In this document: piece by piece, positions 25,378 to 34,341 of the stretch | How positions within the stretch are numbered: position 1 is the stretch's first letter | How the letters are laid out: the number at the start of each line of letters is the position of its first letter | Assembly: GCA_016870485.1 (NCBI GenBank) | Contig: VGBM01000009.1 | Location: 1-60,476 of the forward strand | Direction: 5' to 3' | DNA length: 60,476 nucleotides | Origin: Actinomycetota bacterium | GTDB taxonomy: Bacteria > Actinomycetota > Thermoleophilia > Gaiellales > F1-60-MAGs149 | The notes under the pieces: model-generated | Told to the model about the DNA's origin: nothing | Database searches by the model: none | The model's input: the letters and a program-made list of their open reading frames with translations, nothing else | Made by a program: the position numbers and the translations under genes

Positions 25378-26165
25378 AGCGGCAGCTCGGGCTCGCCCGC
25401 CGTCCAGCCGCCGTCGACGGGCAGTACCACGCCCGTGATCAGGCTCGCGGCCGGCGAGGCGAGGAAGGCGATCACCCCGCCGATGTCCCGCGGCTGGCCG
25501 ACGCGCCCGATCGGGATCCGGCGGATCGCGGCGGCGTGCACCTCGGGGATCTCCAGCATCGGCGCCGCCATCGGCGTCCAGATGAAGGTCGGGCAGATCG
25601 CGTTCACGGTCACGCCGTGCTTGGCCCAGTCGATCGCGAGGCTGCGGGCGAGGGTGGCGACCGCGCCCTTCGACATCGAGTAGCCGGCCTGGCTCGGCAA
25701 GGACACGAGCGCCGCCTGCGACGAGATCAGGACCACGGACCCGCGCCCGGCGGGGATCATCGAGCGCGAGGCGGCGACCGCCCAGTGGAACGAGCCCTTG
25801 ACGTTGACGTCCCAGAGGGTGTCGAGGTCGGCCTCCCTGACCGCCTCGGCGGTGACGTTCTCGGTCAGGACGCCGGCGCAGGTCGCGAGCGCGGTGATCG
25901 GGCCGAGCTCGGCGACGACCCGGTCGGCGCAGGCGTCGACCGCGGCCTTGTCGGACACGTCGCAGCCGAGCGCGAGCGCGCGGCGGCCGAGCGCCTCGAC
26001 CAGCCCCGCGGTCTCGGCGCAGCGCTCGGGGTCGCGGTCGACGAGCGCCACGTCGGCGCCCTGCTGGGCGAGCGCGACGGCGGCGGCCTGGCCGATGCCC
26101 TGGGCGGCGCCGGTGACGACGGCGACGCCGTCGACGGCGAACGAGACGGTGTGGTCCTGCGACAT
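25374..26165 (-). CDS. Short-chain dehydrogenase/reductase (SDR)
   Basis: A 263-residue classical SDR. VTGAAQGIGQ binds the cofactor, and LVDRD ends the second strand with an Asp that favours NAD(H). The active site is S in VVLISSQAA plus GYSMSKGA (Tyr and Lys). It would oxidise a hydroxyl group or reduce a ketone. It is the last gene of a minus-strand operon, 4 bases after the HIBADH-like gene. Confidence 0.92.
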   Translation of the reverse strand: MSQDHTVSFAVDGVAVVTGAAQGIGQAAAVALAQQGADVALVDRDPERCAETAGLVEALGRRALALGCDVSDKAAVDACADRVVAELGPITALATCAGVLTENVTAEAVREADLDTLWDVNVKGSFHWAVAASRSMIPAGRGSVVLISSQAALVSLPSQAGYSMSKGAVATLARSLAIDWAKHGVTVNAICPTFIWTPMAAPMLEIPEVHAAAIRRIPIGRVGQPRDIGGVIAFLASPAASLITGVVLPVDGGWTAGEPELPL

Positions 26166-26169
26166 GGCG

Positions 26170-27051
26170 CTAGGCCTCCTTCGTGCGTGCGGCGTGGATC
26201 AGGCCCGAGTAGTCGAGCCCGCCCAGGCCCTCGGCCTGGGCCTCGTGGTAGATGGCGGTGACGGCCGCGAGGAGCGAGGTGTCGAGGCCCGCGTCACGGG
26301 CGAAGGCCTCGGCCAGCTCGACGTCCTTCGCCATCAGGTCGAGCGCGAAGAGCGGCTCCCAGTCGCGGTTCGACGGGTGCGCGTCGTCGATCCCGGGGGC
26401 CGGGTAGCGGGCGCGCAGGACGCGCGAGTCGCCGGTCGAGCGGGTCAGGATGTCGTAGAGGACGGCGTCGTCGAGCCCGGCGCGCCGGGCGAGGGCGAGC
26501 GCCAGGCAGAGCGCCGCCATGTGCGTGCCGGCGAGCAGGTTGTTGCAGAGCTTGGCCGCCTGGCCCGTGCCGTGGCCGCCCGTCCGCACCACGAAGCCCG
26601 ACCAGGTCGCGGCGAGCGGCTCCACGCGGGCGCAGGCCGCCTCGGAGCCGCCGAGCATCGAGCTGAGCGTGCCCGCCTCGGCGCCGACGGGGCCGCCGGA
26701 GAGCGGGCAGTCGACCACCTGCAGGCGCGGCTCGTGGCGGGCGGCGAGAGCCTGCGCGAGGGCCGGCGGGCTCGTGGACACGTCGACGAGCAGCGCCCCG
26801 TCGGGCAGCGCGGCGGCCGCCAGGTCGGCGAGCTCCTCGACGAGGGCGGGGGTGGGCAGCGACAGGAACGCGGCCTCCGCGCCCGCGCAGGCCTCGGCCA
26901 CCGACGCCGCGCGGACGCAGCCCGCGGCCTCCGCCTCGGCGAGGGCGGCCTCCGACACGTCGAAGGCGCGCACGCGGTGGCCCGCGGCCACGAGATGGCG
27001 GACCAGGTGCCGGCCCATGGTGCCGACCCCGATGAAGGCGATCTCGGCCAC
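26170..27051 (-). CDS. 3-hydroxyisobutyrate dehydrogenase-family oxidoreductase
   Basis: A 293-residue beta-hydroxyacid dehydrogenase. FIGVGTMGRHLVRHL is the dinucleotide loop, CPLSGGPVGAEAGTLS the substrate-binding motif, and the catalytic Lys is in GTGQAAKLCNNLL. It would oxidise a 3-hydroxy acid such as 3-hydroxyisobutyrate or tartronate. Start is GTG 27051, 7 bases after the HMG-CoA lyase-like gene; the SDR follows 4 bases on. The operon suggests breakdown of a branched or hydroxylated acyl-CoA. Confidence 0.92.
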   Translation of the reverse strand: MAEIAFIGVGTMGRHLVRHLVAAGHRVRAFDVSEAALAEAEAAGCVRAASVAEACAGAEAAFLSLPTPALVEELADLAAAALPDGALLVDVSTSPPALAQALAARHEPRLQVVDCPLSGGPVGAEAGTLSSMLGGSEAACARVEPLAATWSGFVVRTGGHGTGQAAKLCNNLLAGTHMAALCLALALARRAGLDDAVLYDILTRSTGDSRVLRARYPAPGIDDAHPSNRDWEPLFALDLMAKDVELAEAFARDAGLDTSLLAAVTAIYHEAQAEGLGGLDYSGLIHAARTKEA

Positions 27052-27058
27052 CGCGCGG

Positions 27059-27961
27059 CTAGTCGGTCCCGACGGGGACGAACGGGCCGGCCCGGTGCAC
27101 GAGGCCCGGCAGCTCGCGGCCCATCGCGCCGGCCAGCCACTCGGACACCGCGATCAGGGCGTCGAGGTCGACACCCGTCTCCACGCCCATGCCGTCGAGC
27201 ATGTAGACGAGGTCCTCCGTCGCGATGTTGCCCGTCGCGCGCGGCGCGAACGGGCAGCCGCCGAGGCCCCCGATCGAGGCGTCGAGGATGGTCGCGCCCG
27301 CCTCGACGCCGACCGCGGCGTTCGCGTAGCCCGTGTTGCGCGTGTTGTGCAGGTGCAGGCCGACCGGCACCGGGCCGATCGCCGTGAGGGTGCGCGGCAC
27401 GAGGTCCATGACCTGCGTCGGCACGGCGACGCCGATCGTGTCGGCGAGGATCACCGCGTCCGTGCCCGCGGCGGCCGCGAGGCGCGCGTGCTCGACGACG
27501 AGGCCCGGGTCGACCGGCCCCTCGAAGGGGCAGCCGAAGGAGACGCCGAGGGTGGTCGTGACCCGCTTGCCCGCCGCCTTCGCGCCGCGCACGAGGTCGC
27601 CCGCGATCTGCGTGGCCTCCTCGAGGGTCACGTTCTGGTTCTTGCGGCAGAAGGTCGTGGTCAGGGGGTAGGCGACGTGGATCTCGTCGGCGTCCGCCGC
27701 GATCGCGTCGTCGAGGCCGCGGCCGTTGAGGACCAGCGCGGCGTAGAGGACGCCCGGGCGGCGCTCGATCGAGGCCATCACCTCGGCGGCGCCCGCCATC
27801 CGCGGGACGGCCTTCGGGTTGACGAACGAGGTGGCCTCGATGCGCGGCAGGCCCGTGGCGGAGAGGCGGTCGACGAGCTCCGCGCGCTGGGCGGGCTCGA
27901 GCTGGACGGGATCGTTCTGGAGCCCGTCGCGCGGGCCGACGTCGCAGAGCGTGATGCGCAT
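27059..27961 (-). CDS. Hydroxymethylglutaryl-CoA lyase family enzyme
   Basis: A 300-residue DRE-TIM lyase. DVGPRDGLQ holds the metal Asp and catalytic Arg, HLHNTRNTGYANA the metal His pair, and GGLGGCPFAP the catalytic Cys loop. HMG-CoA lyases split HMG-CoA to acetyl-CoA and acetoacetate, but hydroxyl-acyl-CoA relatives exist. ATG 27961 follows GGAGA; an in-frame extension to 28018 is rejected. A weak -10 (TATGCT, minus strand, 27993-27988) lies upstream, so the three-gene operon may be transcribed separately from the SIS gene. Confidence 0.92.
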   Translation of the reverse strand: MRITLCDVGPRDGLQNDPVQLEPAQRAELVDRLSATGLPRIEATSFVNPKAVPRMAGAAEVMASIERRPGVLYAALVLNGRGLDDAIAADADEIHVAYPLTTTFCRKNQNVTLEEATQIAGDLVRGAKAAGKRVTTTLGVSFGCPFEGPVDPGLVVEHARLAAAAGTDAVILADTIGVAVPTQVMDLVPRTLTAIGPVPVGLHLHNTRNTGYANAAVGVEAGATILDASIGGLGGCPFAPRATGNIATEDLVYMLDGMGVETGVDLDALIAVSEWLAGAMGRELPGLVHRAGPFVPVGTD

Positions 27962-28014
27962 GGCGTCTCCGAATCGGGGGTGGCGGCAGCATACCCGGGC
28001 CGTGGTGGCCGGCC

Positions 28015-28971
28015 TCACGGCATCTGGTCGGCCTCGATCCGCCGCCGCCAGATCTCCGCGGCGGCGAGCTCCGAGATGGCGGGCTCCGCCAGGACCTGAA
28101 CGAGCGGGTCCTCATCGCCCGCGTAGCGGATCGTCTGCGCGGCGCCGTCGATCGGGGCCCCGACCGCGACGATGCGGGCGTCGCGCTCGCGCGCCCACTG
28201 GAGGACCCCCTCGTCGTAGCGGCTGCCGCGCAGGAGCAGCGCGCGGTAGCCCGGTGCCTTCGACAGGTAGACGTCGACGTGCAGCCAATCGCCGGTTTCG
28301 CAGCCGTCCGCGGGGATGCGCGGCCCCTCGCGCAGCATCAGCGCGCCCTGGAGAGCGGATCCGAGCCGCTCGTAGGGGGCGATGACGTAGGCCGGCCCGT
28401 CGCCGAGCAGCGTCGCGAGCGGATCGAGCCAGCGCCCCCGGGTGTCGGCGATGTCGGCCAAGGCGGGCGCCGCGGCGGCGATCGAAGCCGGAGCGGTGCC
28501 GAGCGCCAGCTGGAGCACCGCGAGGGTGAGGAGGTAGGTGCGGCAGGCGATGCCGCCGTGCTCGTCGCCGGCGAGGAGCGGGAGCACGACCTCGGCGCTG
28601 GCGGCGAGCGGCCCGTCGGGGGCATTGGTGATCGCCGCGGTCCGCGAGACGCCGCGGTGTCGCGCCAGCGCGGCCACCGTCTCCTCGCTCGAGCCCGAGG
28701 CGCTGATGCCGATCGCGAGCGTCTCGCGATCCGGCGGCATCGGCGTCGCGGCGGAGGCGAGCTCGGCGTGCGCGTCGACCCCCCGGGCGCGCAGGGCGAC
28801 GGCGGCCGCGTGGGCGGCGAACGCCGACGACCCCATGCCGAGGAGGACGACGCGACGCGCCGCCACGAGGGAGAGGTCCGCGTGGGGCCGGTCGCTGGCG
28901 TAGGCGTCGAGCAGCCCGATCAGGGCCCCGGGTCCCGCGAGGATGTCGTCGACGAAGGCGGGCTGGTTCAC
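28015..28971 (-). CDS. SIS-domain sugar isomerase-like protein
   Basis: A 318-residue double-SIS protein like the isomerase half of glucosamine-6-phosphate synthase and AgaS. LLGMGSSAFAAHAAA and ISASGSSEETVAAL are the phosphosugar-binding Ser loops. No glutaminase domain is present. It would isomerise or deaminate an amino-sugar phosphate. Its ATG overlaps the stop of the sugar-kinase gene (ATGA), so it probably uses the kinase product. Confidence 0.88.
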   Translation of the reverse strand: MNQPAFVDDILAGPGALIGLLDAYASDRPHADLSLVAARRVVLLGMGSSAFAAHAAAVALRARGVDAHAELASAATPMPPDRETLAIGISASGSSEETVAALARHRGVSRTAAITNAPDGPLAASAEVVLPLLAGDEHGGIACRTYLLTLAVLQLALGTAPASIAAAAPALADIADTRGRWLDPLATLLGDGPAYVIAPYERLGSALQGALMLREGPRIPADGCETGDWLHVDVYLSKAPGYRALLLRGSRYDEGVLQWARERDARIVAVGAPIDGAAQTIRYAGDEDPLVQVLAEPAISELAAAEIWRRRIEADQMP

Positions 28972-30218
28972 AGGTGCGCATCATCCCGCATCAGCCAGCG
29001 CATGCCGAGCCGGGGGGCGTACTGCCAGTCCGGCAGCACGCGCGCCGCGTAGACCCACTCGTACAGCTCCTTCTCGAGGCAGAAGCGCCGCAGCAGGGAG
29101 CGGTCGAGCGGAATGCCGGCCGCCGCTGCGGCCGGTGCGTAGGCCGCGAGGACGGCCGCCTGCGCCCGCGCGATCCACGCGTCCATCGCGCCGTCGGCCT
29201 CGATCCCGTCGGCGGCGGCACGGACCTCGGCCGTGCGCGCGACGTGGTCGAGCGAGCGCACGAGGCAGGCGAGGTCCCGCAGCGGTGATCCGGGCCGGCG
29301 GCGTTCGGCGAGCGGCCGGGTCGGCTCGCCCTCGAAATCGATCACGCGGACCGCGTCCGGGCTGCGCAGGAACTGCGCCGCATGGAGGTCGCCGTGGATG
29401 CGGGTGACCGGCGGCGCGGGGCCGTCGGCGAACCCCTGAAGCTCCCGCGCGATGGCGTCGGCGTGCCGTGCCAGCTCGGCGGCATCGCCGGTGGGGACGA
29501 TCGCAAGCGCCTCGTCGAGTCCGGCCAATCCCGACGCGCGCCAGCCGGCCCGCGCCTCGGCGGTCGCGGGCGCGAGGCCGAAGGCGCCCGCGAGGGCGGC
29601 GTGGAGTCGCCCGGCGGCGGCGCCGAGGCGGTGGCACTCGCGGTCGAGGTCGCGGAGGCCCGTCGCGTCGCCGCGCAGGTGCGCCTCGAGGGGGGCGATC
29701 AGCGACTCCCAGCCGTCCGGCGCGTCGGTGATCAGCTCCTGGCTGATCGCGATGTCGATCATCCCGATCCCCGGGACCTCGCGCCGGACCGTTCCGCGCA
29801 GGCGCGGCACGCCGTCGAACCCGGCCACCGCCAGCGCCTCCAGGGCCTCGACTTCGGGGTTGGGGCCGGGCTCGATGCGTCGGTAGACCTTGACGAGCGC
29901 GTCGCCCACGATCACCGAGGTGTTCGTCTGGTCCTGTCCCAGCGGGCGCTCGTCACCGGCCTCCCCGGCCAACGCGGCGTACACACCGTCGCCGACGACG
30001 GCCTCCCGCAGCCGCCCGTCCGCCGTGGCCGGCAGCGTGTAGAGGTCCTCGCCGCCGCCGGCGTAGGAGACCGCGAGGATCACCAGCCGGCCGTTCGCGT
30101 GTCCGGGCAGTGGCGCCTCGTGGACGAGCCGCCGCCCGGCCTCCACGCGCGCCTTGCCCGCGTACCACCGCGCCGCCGACAGGTCGAGGCCGGCGACGAG
30201 CGCCGCCGCGTCGCTCAT
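28968..30218 (-). CDS. Maltokinase-type sugar kinase, possibly a glucosamine kinase
   Basis: A 416-residue kinase of the aminoglycoside-phosphotransferase fold with the N-terminal cap seen in maltokinases (RWYAGKARVE). The Brenner motif is THxD-like TRIHGDLHAAQFL, and VIDFEGEP carries the Mg2+ Asp. Actinobacterial glucosamine kinases belong to this group, and the downstream SIS isomerase would fit glucosamine phosphate. Maltose, another amino sugar or an antibiotic remain possible. It is coupled on both sides by 4-base overlaps. Confidence 0.85.
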   Translation of the reverse strand: MSDAAALVAGLDLSAARWYAGKARVEAGRRLVHEAPLPGHANGRLVILAVSYAGGGEDLYTLPATADGRLREAVVGDGVYAALAGEAGDERPLGQDQTNTSVIVGDALVKVYRRIEPGPNPEVEALEALAVAGFDGVPRLRGTVRREVPGIGMIDIAISQELITDAPDGWESLIAPLEAHLRGDATGLRDLDRECHRLGAAAGRLHAALAGAFGLAPATAEARAGWRASGLAGLDEALAIVPTGDAAELARHADAIARELQGFADGPAPPVTRIHGDLHAAQFLRSPDAVRVIDFEGEPTRPLAERRRPGSPLRDLACLVRSLDHVARTAEVRAAADGIEADGAMDAWIARAQAAVLAAYAPAAAAAGIPLDRSLLRRFCLEKELYEWVYAARVLPDWQYAPRLGMRWLMRDDAHL

Positions 30219-31501
30219 CCGCCGCGGGCGACGCGTTCGATCAACTCGGCTGCGCGGACGCGGCCGGGGTCGGCCTGCACGCGCGTGCTGATCGCCCGCA
30301 GCCGCTCGGCGGCGTCGGCGTCGGCGAGCATCCGGTCGATCGCCCCGGTCAGGTCGGCGGGCTCCCACGCGTAGGTCGGCAGCCGCACACCGAGCCCGAG
30401 GTCGTCCATGCGCTGGGCGTTGTCGTACTGATCCCAGAACAGGGGCAGGAGCACCATCGGCAGACCGTGGTGCAGGCACTCGGTGGTCGTGTTGTTGCCG
30501 CCGTGCGTGATCACGAGGTCGCAGCGGGGCATCAGCAGGGGCTGCGGCAGGTACTCGCCGCCCCACTGGTTGTCGCGCAGCTCGATCTCGTCGTGCTGCG
30601 GTCCCTTCGAGACGATGTAACGGTGCGGCGTGTCCGCGAGGGCGTCGCAGAGGCGCTGCATCAGCGCGGTGTCCGCCGAGCCGAGTGAGCCGAGGCTGAG
30701 GTAGATCAGGCGCCCTTCGCCCGCGAGGACGTCGGCGGGGACGTCCGCCTCGCCCACTTCGTCGCGCACGCAGGTGTCGATCCGGTGCCAGGTCGCGCCG
30801 AGCGGCTCCGCCCTCGGGTAGTCGACCTCCTCCGGGTAGATGTAGAGGTTGAGGTGATCGGAGGCGTGGATGAACTCGAGGTCGCCGAGGCCCGGCGCCC
30901 CGCGCTCCCGGCAGAAATCGTCGGCCTCCTCCCAGAGGGGCCGCATCACGCGATCGTACTCGGCTCGGAAGCCCGGCCACAGATGCTCGTCGTGGACCGA
31001 CAGACCCGAGAACACCGGCGGCACGCGCGCGTCGCGCAGTTCAGCCGGGTTGCAGGAGACGATCCGCGCCCAGCGACGCGCGTGGGTCAGAAGCGCTGGG
31101 AAGGCGCAGACGTTGTCCTCGACCACGAGGTCGGGATCGAGCTCGTCGATGATCTCACGGAGGCGGTCGTCCACGTAGCGGGCGCCGTCCACGAGCGCGC
31201 GCATCGTCGGCTCCACGAAGCTGGTCAGCTGCTCCGACGTCGGCCTCCGAAACTCCGGTGCGGTCGCCGCGATGAAGTCCTTCCAGAACTGCCCGGGCGC
31301 CTCCTCCACCTCCGGCGGCGGCCCGAGTCGCATCAGGCGCTCCTCGAAGCCCTGGGCCTCCAGCGCGCCGGCGAACGACTCCTCGACGACGAATACGACC
31401 CGCACGCCGTGCCGCTGCAGCACCTGGCCGATGCCGACGCAGTTGTTGGTCGGTCCGTACGCCCCCTCGGGGAAGAACACGACGGTCGGGCTGTCGGTCA
31501 T
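30215..31501 (-). CDS. UGT/MGT-type glycosyltransferase (GT1-like)
   Basis: A 428-residue GT-B glycosyltransferase. The C-terminal donor motif is ITHGGNNTTTECLHHGLPMV followed by WDQYDNAQRM, typical of macrolide and flavonoid glycosyltransferases. The N-terminus has VVFFPEGAYGPTNNCVGIGQ. ATG 31501 is chosen with GAGGAG at a good spacing. It opens a coupled operon with a sugar kinase and an SIS isomerase, with its own promoter. It probably glycosylates a small molecule, but neither sugar nor acceptor is predictable. Confidence 0.9.
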   Translation of the reverse strand: MTDSPTVVFFPEGAYGPTNNCVGIGQVLQRHGVRVVFVVEESFAGALEAQGFEERLMRLGPPPEVEEAPGQFWKDFIAATAPEFRRPTSEQLTSFVEPTMRALVDGARYVDDRLREIIDELDPDLVVEDNVCAFPALLTHARRWARIVSCNPAELRDARVPPVFSGLSVHDEHLWPGFRAEYDRVMRPLWEEADDFCRERGAPGLGDLEFIHASDHLNLYIYPEEVDYPRAEPLGATWHRIDTCVRDEVGEADVPADVLAGEGRLIYLSLGSLGSADTALMQRLCDALADTPHRYIVSKGPQHDEIELRDNQWGGEYLPQPLLMPRCDLVITHGGNNTTTECLHHGLPMVLLPLFWDQYDNAQRMDDLGLGVRLPTYAWEPADLTGAIDRMLADADAAERLRAISTRVQADPGRVRAAELIERVARGG

Positions 31502-31525
31502 CGGGGGCTCCTCGCCATCGGGGCG

Positions 31526-31554
31526 ACCGTACGGCCGTCGGCTCGGCGCGTCAA
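31526..31554 (-). promoter_or_regulatory. Promoter of the glycosyltransferase operon
   Basis: On the minus strand TTGACG (31554-31549) and TACGGT (31531-31526) are 17 bases apart, with the -35 overlapping the ATPase stop codon. A leader of about 18 bases would follow, containing GAGGAG. It lets the GT/kinase/SIS genes be expressed apart from the ABC operon. Confidence 0.6.
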
Positions 31555-32627
31555 GCGGAGCCCTCCGGCAGTGCCACGAGCGCGGCGAGGGGCAGCGCGA
31601 CGACGCAGGCCGAGCCCTCGCGGCGCTGCTCGCCGCCGGCACCGGCGGTGGCGGCGAAGGCACGCCCCTGCGTGTCGCGGACGAGGGTGTGGATCTGCGA
31701 CCCGGCGAACACCGTGGTCTCGACCTGAGCCGGGAAGGCGAACGCCGTACCGGGTGGGGGCGGCGCATCCGCGTCGAGCAGGATGACGTCGTCGGGGCGG
31801 ATCCCGACCGCGAGCGGCGCGCCCGGCGCGGCGCCGAAGGCCTCGAGCCGCACCTCGCCAACCGGGTCGAGGCGCACGCCGTCAGCGGTCGCGACCCCGT
31901 CGAGGATGTTCATGGTGCCGATGAACGAGGCCACGAAGCGGTCCGCGGGGTGGCGGTAGAGGTCGCGCGGCGTGGCCACCTGCAGGATTCGCCCGGAGCG
32001 CATCACCGCGATCCGGTCCGCCATCGTCATGGCCTCCTCCTGGTCGTGCGTGACGACGACGAAGGTCAGGCCGACCTCGTGCTGGAGGCGCTTCAGTTCG
32101 ATCTGCATCTCCTGGCGGAGTTGGCGATCGAGCGCCGCGAGGGGCTCGTCGAGGAGGAGCACGCGCGGGCGCTTGACGATCGCCCGGGCGAGGGCGACGC
32201 GCTGGCGCTGGCCACCCGACAACTGCCCGGGCCGGCGGTCGGCGAGATCGTGGAGTCCGACGACGCCGAGCACCTCATCGACGCGCGCGTCGATCTCGTC
32301 GCGTGGCAGCCGTTCCGCGCGCAGGCCGTAGGCGACGTTGTCGCGCACGCGCATGTGCGGGAACAGCGCGTACGACTGGAACATCATGTTGACGGGACGC
32401 TCGTAGGGGCGTGAGCGGCCGAGGTCGGCGCCATCCAGGAGGATGCGCCCCTGATCGAGCCCCGCGAAGCCGCCGATCGCGCGCAGGAGCGTCGTCTTGC
32501 CGCAGCCCGACGGCCCGAGCAGCGCGAAGAACTCGCCCTCCGCGATCTCGAGGGAGACGCCGTCGAGGGCGATCGTCTCGCCGAAGCGCTTGCGTGCTCC
32601 CTCGATGGCGATCACGGCATGGCTCAT
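31551..32627 (-). CDS. Polyamine-type ABC transporter ATP-binding protein, PotA-like
   Basis: A 358-residue ATPase. Walker A GPSGCGKTTLL, signature LSGGQRQRVALARA, Walker B VLLLDEPLAALD, switch His THDQEEAM; a TOBE-type domain follows (LAVGIRPDDVILLD). It is the fourth and last gene of the second transporter operon and overlaps the PotC-like gene by four bases. It is clearly distinct from the first PotA (362 residues), so the two systems look like separate acquisitions or old duplicates rather than a recent copy. Confidence 0.93.
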   Translation of the reverse strand: MSHAVIAIEGARKRFGETIALDGVSLEIAEGEFFALLGPSGCGKTTLLRAIGGFAGLDQGRILLDGADLGRSRPYERPVNMMFQSYALFPHMRVRDNVAYGLRAERLPRDEIDARVDEVLGVVGLHDLADRRPGQLSGGQRQRVALARAIVKRPRVLLLDEPLAALDRQLRQEMQIELKRLQHEVGLTFVVVTHDQEEAMTMADRIAVMRSGRILQVATPRDLYRHPADRFVASFIGTMNILDGVATADGVRLDPVGEVRLEAFGAAPGAPLAVGIRPDDVILLDADAPPPPGTAFAFPAQVETTVFAGSQIHTLVRDTQGRAFAATAGAGGEQRREGSACVVALPLAALVALPEGSA

Positions 32628-33424
32628 GCGGGCCCCTCTCCCGGGCGTGCGGCGCGCGGGCCCCTCGGGCGTGCGATCAGGTACGCCCCGACGATCAGGG
32701 CCATGCTGAACAGCAGCATCACGGTGGCCACCGCGTTGATCTCGGGGGTCACGCCGAACCGGATCATCGAATAGACCTGGATGGGGAACGTGACGGTCTG
32801 ACCGGCGGTGAAGTACGCGATGATGAACTCGTCGATCGAGAGCGTGAAGACGACGAGCGCGGCGGCGATGATCCCGGGCGAGATCGCGGGCAGCGTGATG
32901 CGCAGGAAGGTCGGCACCTCCCGCACGCCGAGGTCGAGCGACGCCTCCTCGACGGAGCGGTCGAAGCCCCGCAGCCGGGTGCGCACGATCGCGGCGGCGA
33001 ACGCCGTGCCCCAGACCGAGTGGGCGATGATGACGGTCGTCGTCCCGAGCGGCAGGGAGATCGTGGCGAAGAACGACAGGAGCCCGATGCCCGTGACGAC
33101 GTCGGGGATCAGGAGCGGCAGGTAGATCCCGTTCTCCAGCGCGGGGCTGCGGGTGTGGCGCTCGATGCCGAAGGCCAGCAGCGTGCCGAAGAGGATCGAC
33201 AGCAGGGTCGCGGCGATCGCGATCACGAGCGTCGTGCGGATCGAGAGCAGGACCTCCGTGTCGCGGAAGAGCTCCTCGTACCAGCGCAGCGAGAACCCGC
33301 GCCAGACGGTCGCCAGCTTCGAGTCGTTGAACGACAGGACCACCAGGATCGCGATCGGCAGGTACAGGAACGCGAACAGCGCGCCCATGTACGCGGCGAG
33401 GAGCGGGCGCCGCGGCTCACCCAT
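32624..33424 (-). CDS. Polyamine-type ABC transporter permease, PotC-like
   Basis: A 266-residue permease, usual length for PotC. EEASLDLGVREVPTFLRITLP is the EAA loop, and FLYLPIAILVVLSFNDS is the typical first segment. Its ATG lies 8 bases inside the PotB-like gene. It would form the channel with the PotB-like protein. Confidence 0.93.
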   Translation of the reverse strand: MGEPRRPLLAAYMGALFAFLYLPIAILVVLSFNDSKLATVWRGFSLRWYEELFRDTEVLLSIRTTLVIAIAATLLSILFGTLLAFGIERHTRSPALENGIYLPLLIPDVVTGIGLLSFFATISLPLGTTTVIIAHSVWGTAFAAAIVRTRLRGFDRSVEEASLDLGVREVPTFLRITLPAISPGIIAAALVVFTLSIDEFIIAYFTAGQTVTFPIQVYSMIRFGVTPEINAVATVMLLFSMALIVGAYLIARPRGPRAARPGEGPA

Positions 33425-34328
33425 CGACGCCCACCTGGCGCGAGCGGCGCAGCACGAACGACTGCAGGACGAGGAGCGCCATCAGCAGCACCATCAGCGC
33501 GAGGACCAGCATCGAGCCGAACGGCCAGTCGCGCGTCGTCAGGAACTGCCGGTTGATCAGATTCCCGATCATCTCGCTGCGGCCGCCGCCGAGCAGCTCG
33601 GGGACGGGGATGTTCCCGAGGCTCGGCACGAACACGAAGACGCAGCCGGCGACGATCCCGGGGATGATCAGCGGCAGCATCACGGTGCGCAGGGCGCGCA
33701 GGGGGCGGGCGCCGAGGTCGGTGGCGGCCTCGAGCACCTCGGGGTTGATGCGCTCGATCGCCGCGTAGAGGGGCAGGATCATCAGCGGCAGGTAGCCGTA
33801 GACGAGACCGAGCACCACGGCGGCGTCGTTGTACAGCAGGGACAGGGGCTCGTCGACGATGCCGAGGCCCTCGAGCGCGCCGTTGACGACCCCCTCGCGG
33901 TTGAGCAGGACGATCCAGGCGTACGTGCGGATCAGGAAGTTCGTCCAGAAGGGCAGGATCACGAGCACGAGGAGCAGGGTGCGCGTCCGCGCGGAGGCAC
34001 GGGTGGCGATGTAGACCGCCGCGGGGTAGCCGAGCACCAGGCAGATCGCCGTCGTCAGCATCGCCAGCCAGACCGAGTGCCAGAGGACGCCGACGTAGAG
34101 CGGGTCGAGCGCGCGCTCGAGGTTGCGGAGCGTCGGCTCGTAGATGATCGCCCCGTAGGCACCGCCCTTGAAGAAGGCGGTGGCGAGCACGAGGCCCATG
34201 GGCAGGGCGAGGAAGATCGCCCACCAGACGAGCGCGGGCGCGAGCACGAGCGCCCCGAGACGCGCTCGGCGCGACCCCCCCTCCGCCGCAGCGGCGGAGG
34301 GGGGGAGCGGCGATGCCTGCTGCGGCAA
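33417..34328 (-). CDS. Polyamine-type ABC transporter permease, PotB-like
   Basis: A permease with EAA loop EAATDLGARPLRALRTVMLP and six to seven membrane segments. The listed start is TTG 34328, but that N-terminus (SAAAAEGGS) would be coded by the hairpin at 34275-34305, so it is doubtful. GTG 34247 gives 276 residues and starts at the first membrane segment, but loses the RRAR positive stretch before it. In the first operon the hairpin is clearly intergenic, which favours a start downstream of this one. Confidence 0.88.
   Translation of the reverse strand: MPQQASPLPPSAAAAEGGSRRARLGALVLAPALVWWAIFLALPMGLVLATAFFKGGAYGAIIYEPTLRNLERALDPLYVGVLWHSVWLAMLTTAICLVLGYPAAVYIATRASARTRTLLLVLVILPFWTNFLIRTYAWIVLLNREGVVNGALEGLGIVDEPLSLLYNDAAVVLGLVYGYLPLMILPLYAAIERINPEVLEAATDLGARPLRALRTVMLPLIIPGIVAGCVFVFVPSLGNIPVPELLGGGRSEMIGNLINRQFLTTRDWPFGSMLVLALMVLLMALLVLQSFVLRRSRQVGVDG
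34275..34305 (-). terminator. Perfect 15-bp hairpin after the second binding-protein gene
   Basis: The arms 34275-34289 and 34291-34305 are perfectly complementary around a single A; in RNA the innermost pairs must open to form the loop. It begins 36 bases after the binding-protein stop, the same place as the 22440-22465 hairpin in the other transporter operon. Probable attenuator or mRNA stabiliser. Confidence 0.6.
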
Positions 34329-34341
34329 GGCGCGACCGGCC

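Noticed and set aside
27961..28018. 57-base N-terminal extension of the HMG-CoA lyase-like gene
   Set aside because: It adds unconserved residues and lacks a ribosome-binding site, while GGAGA precedes the ATG at 27961.
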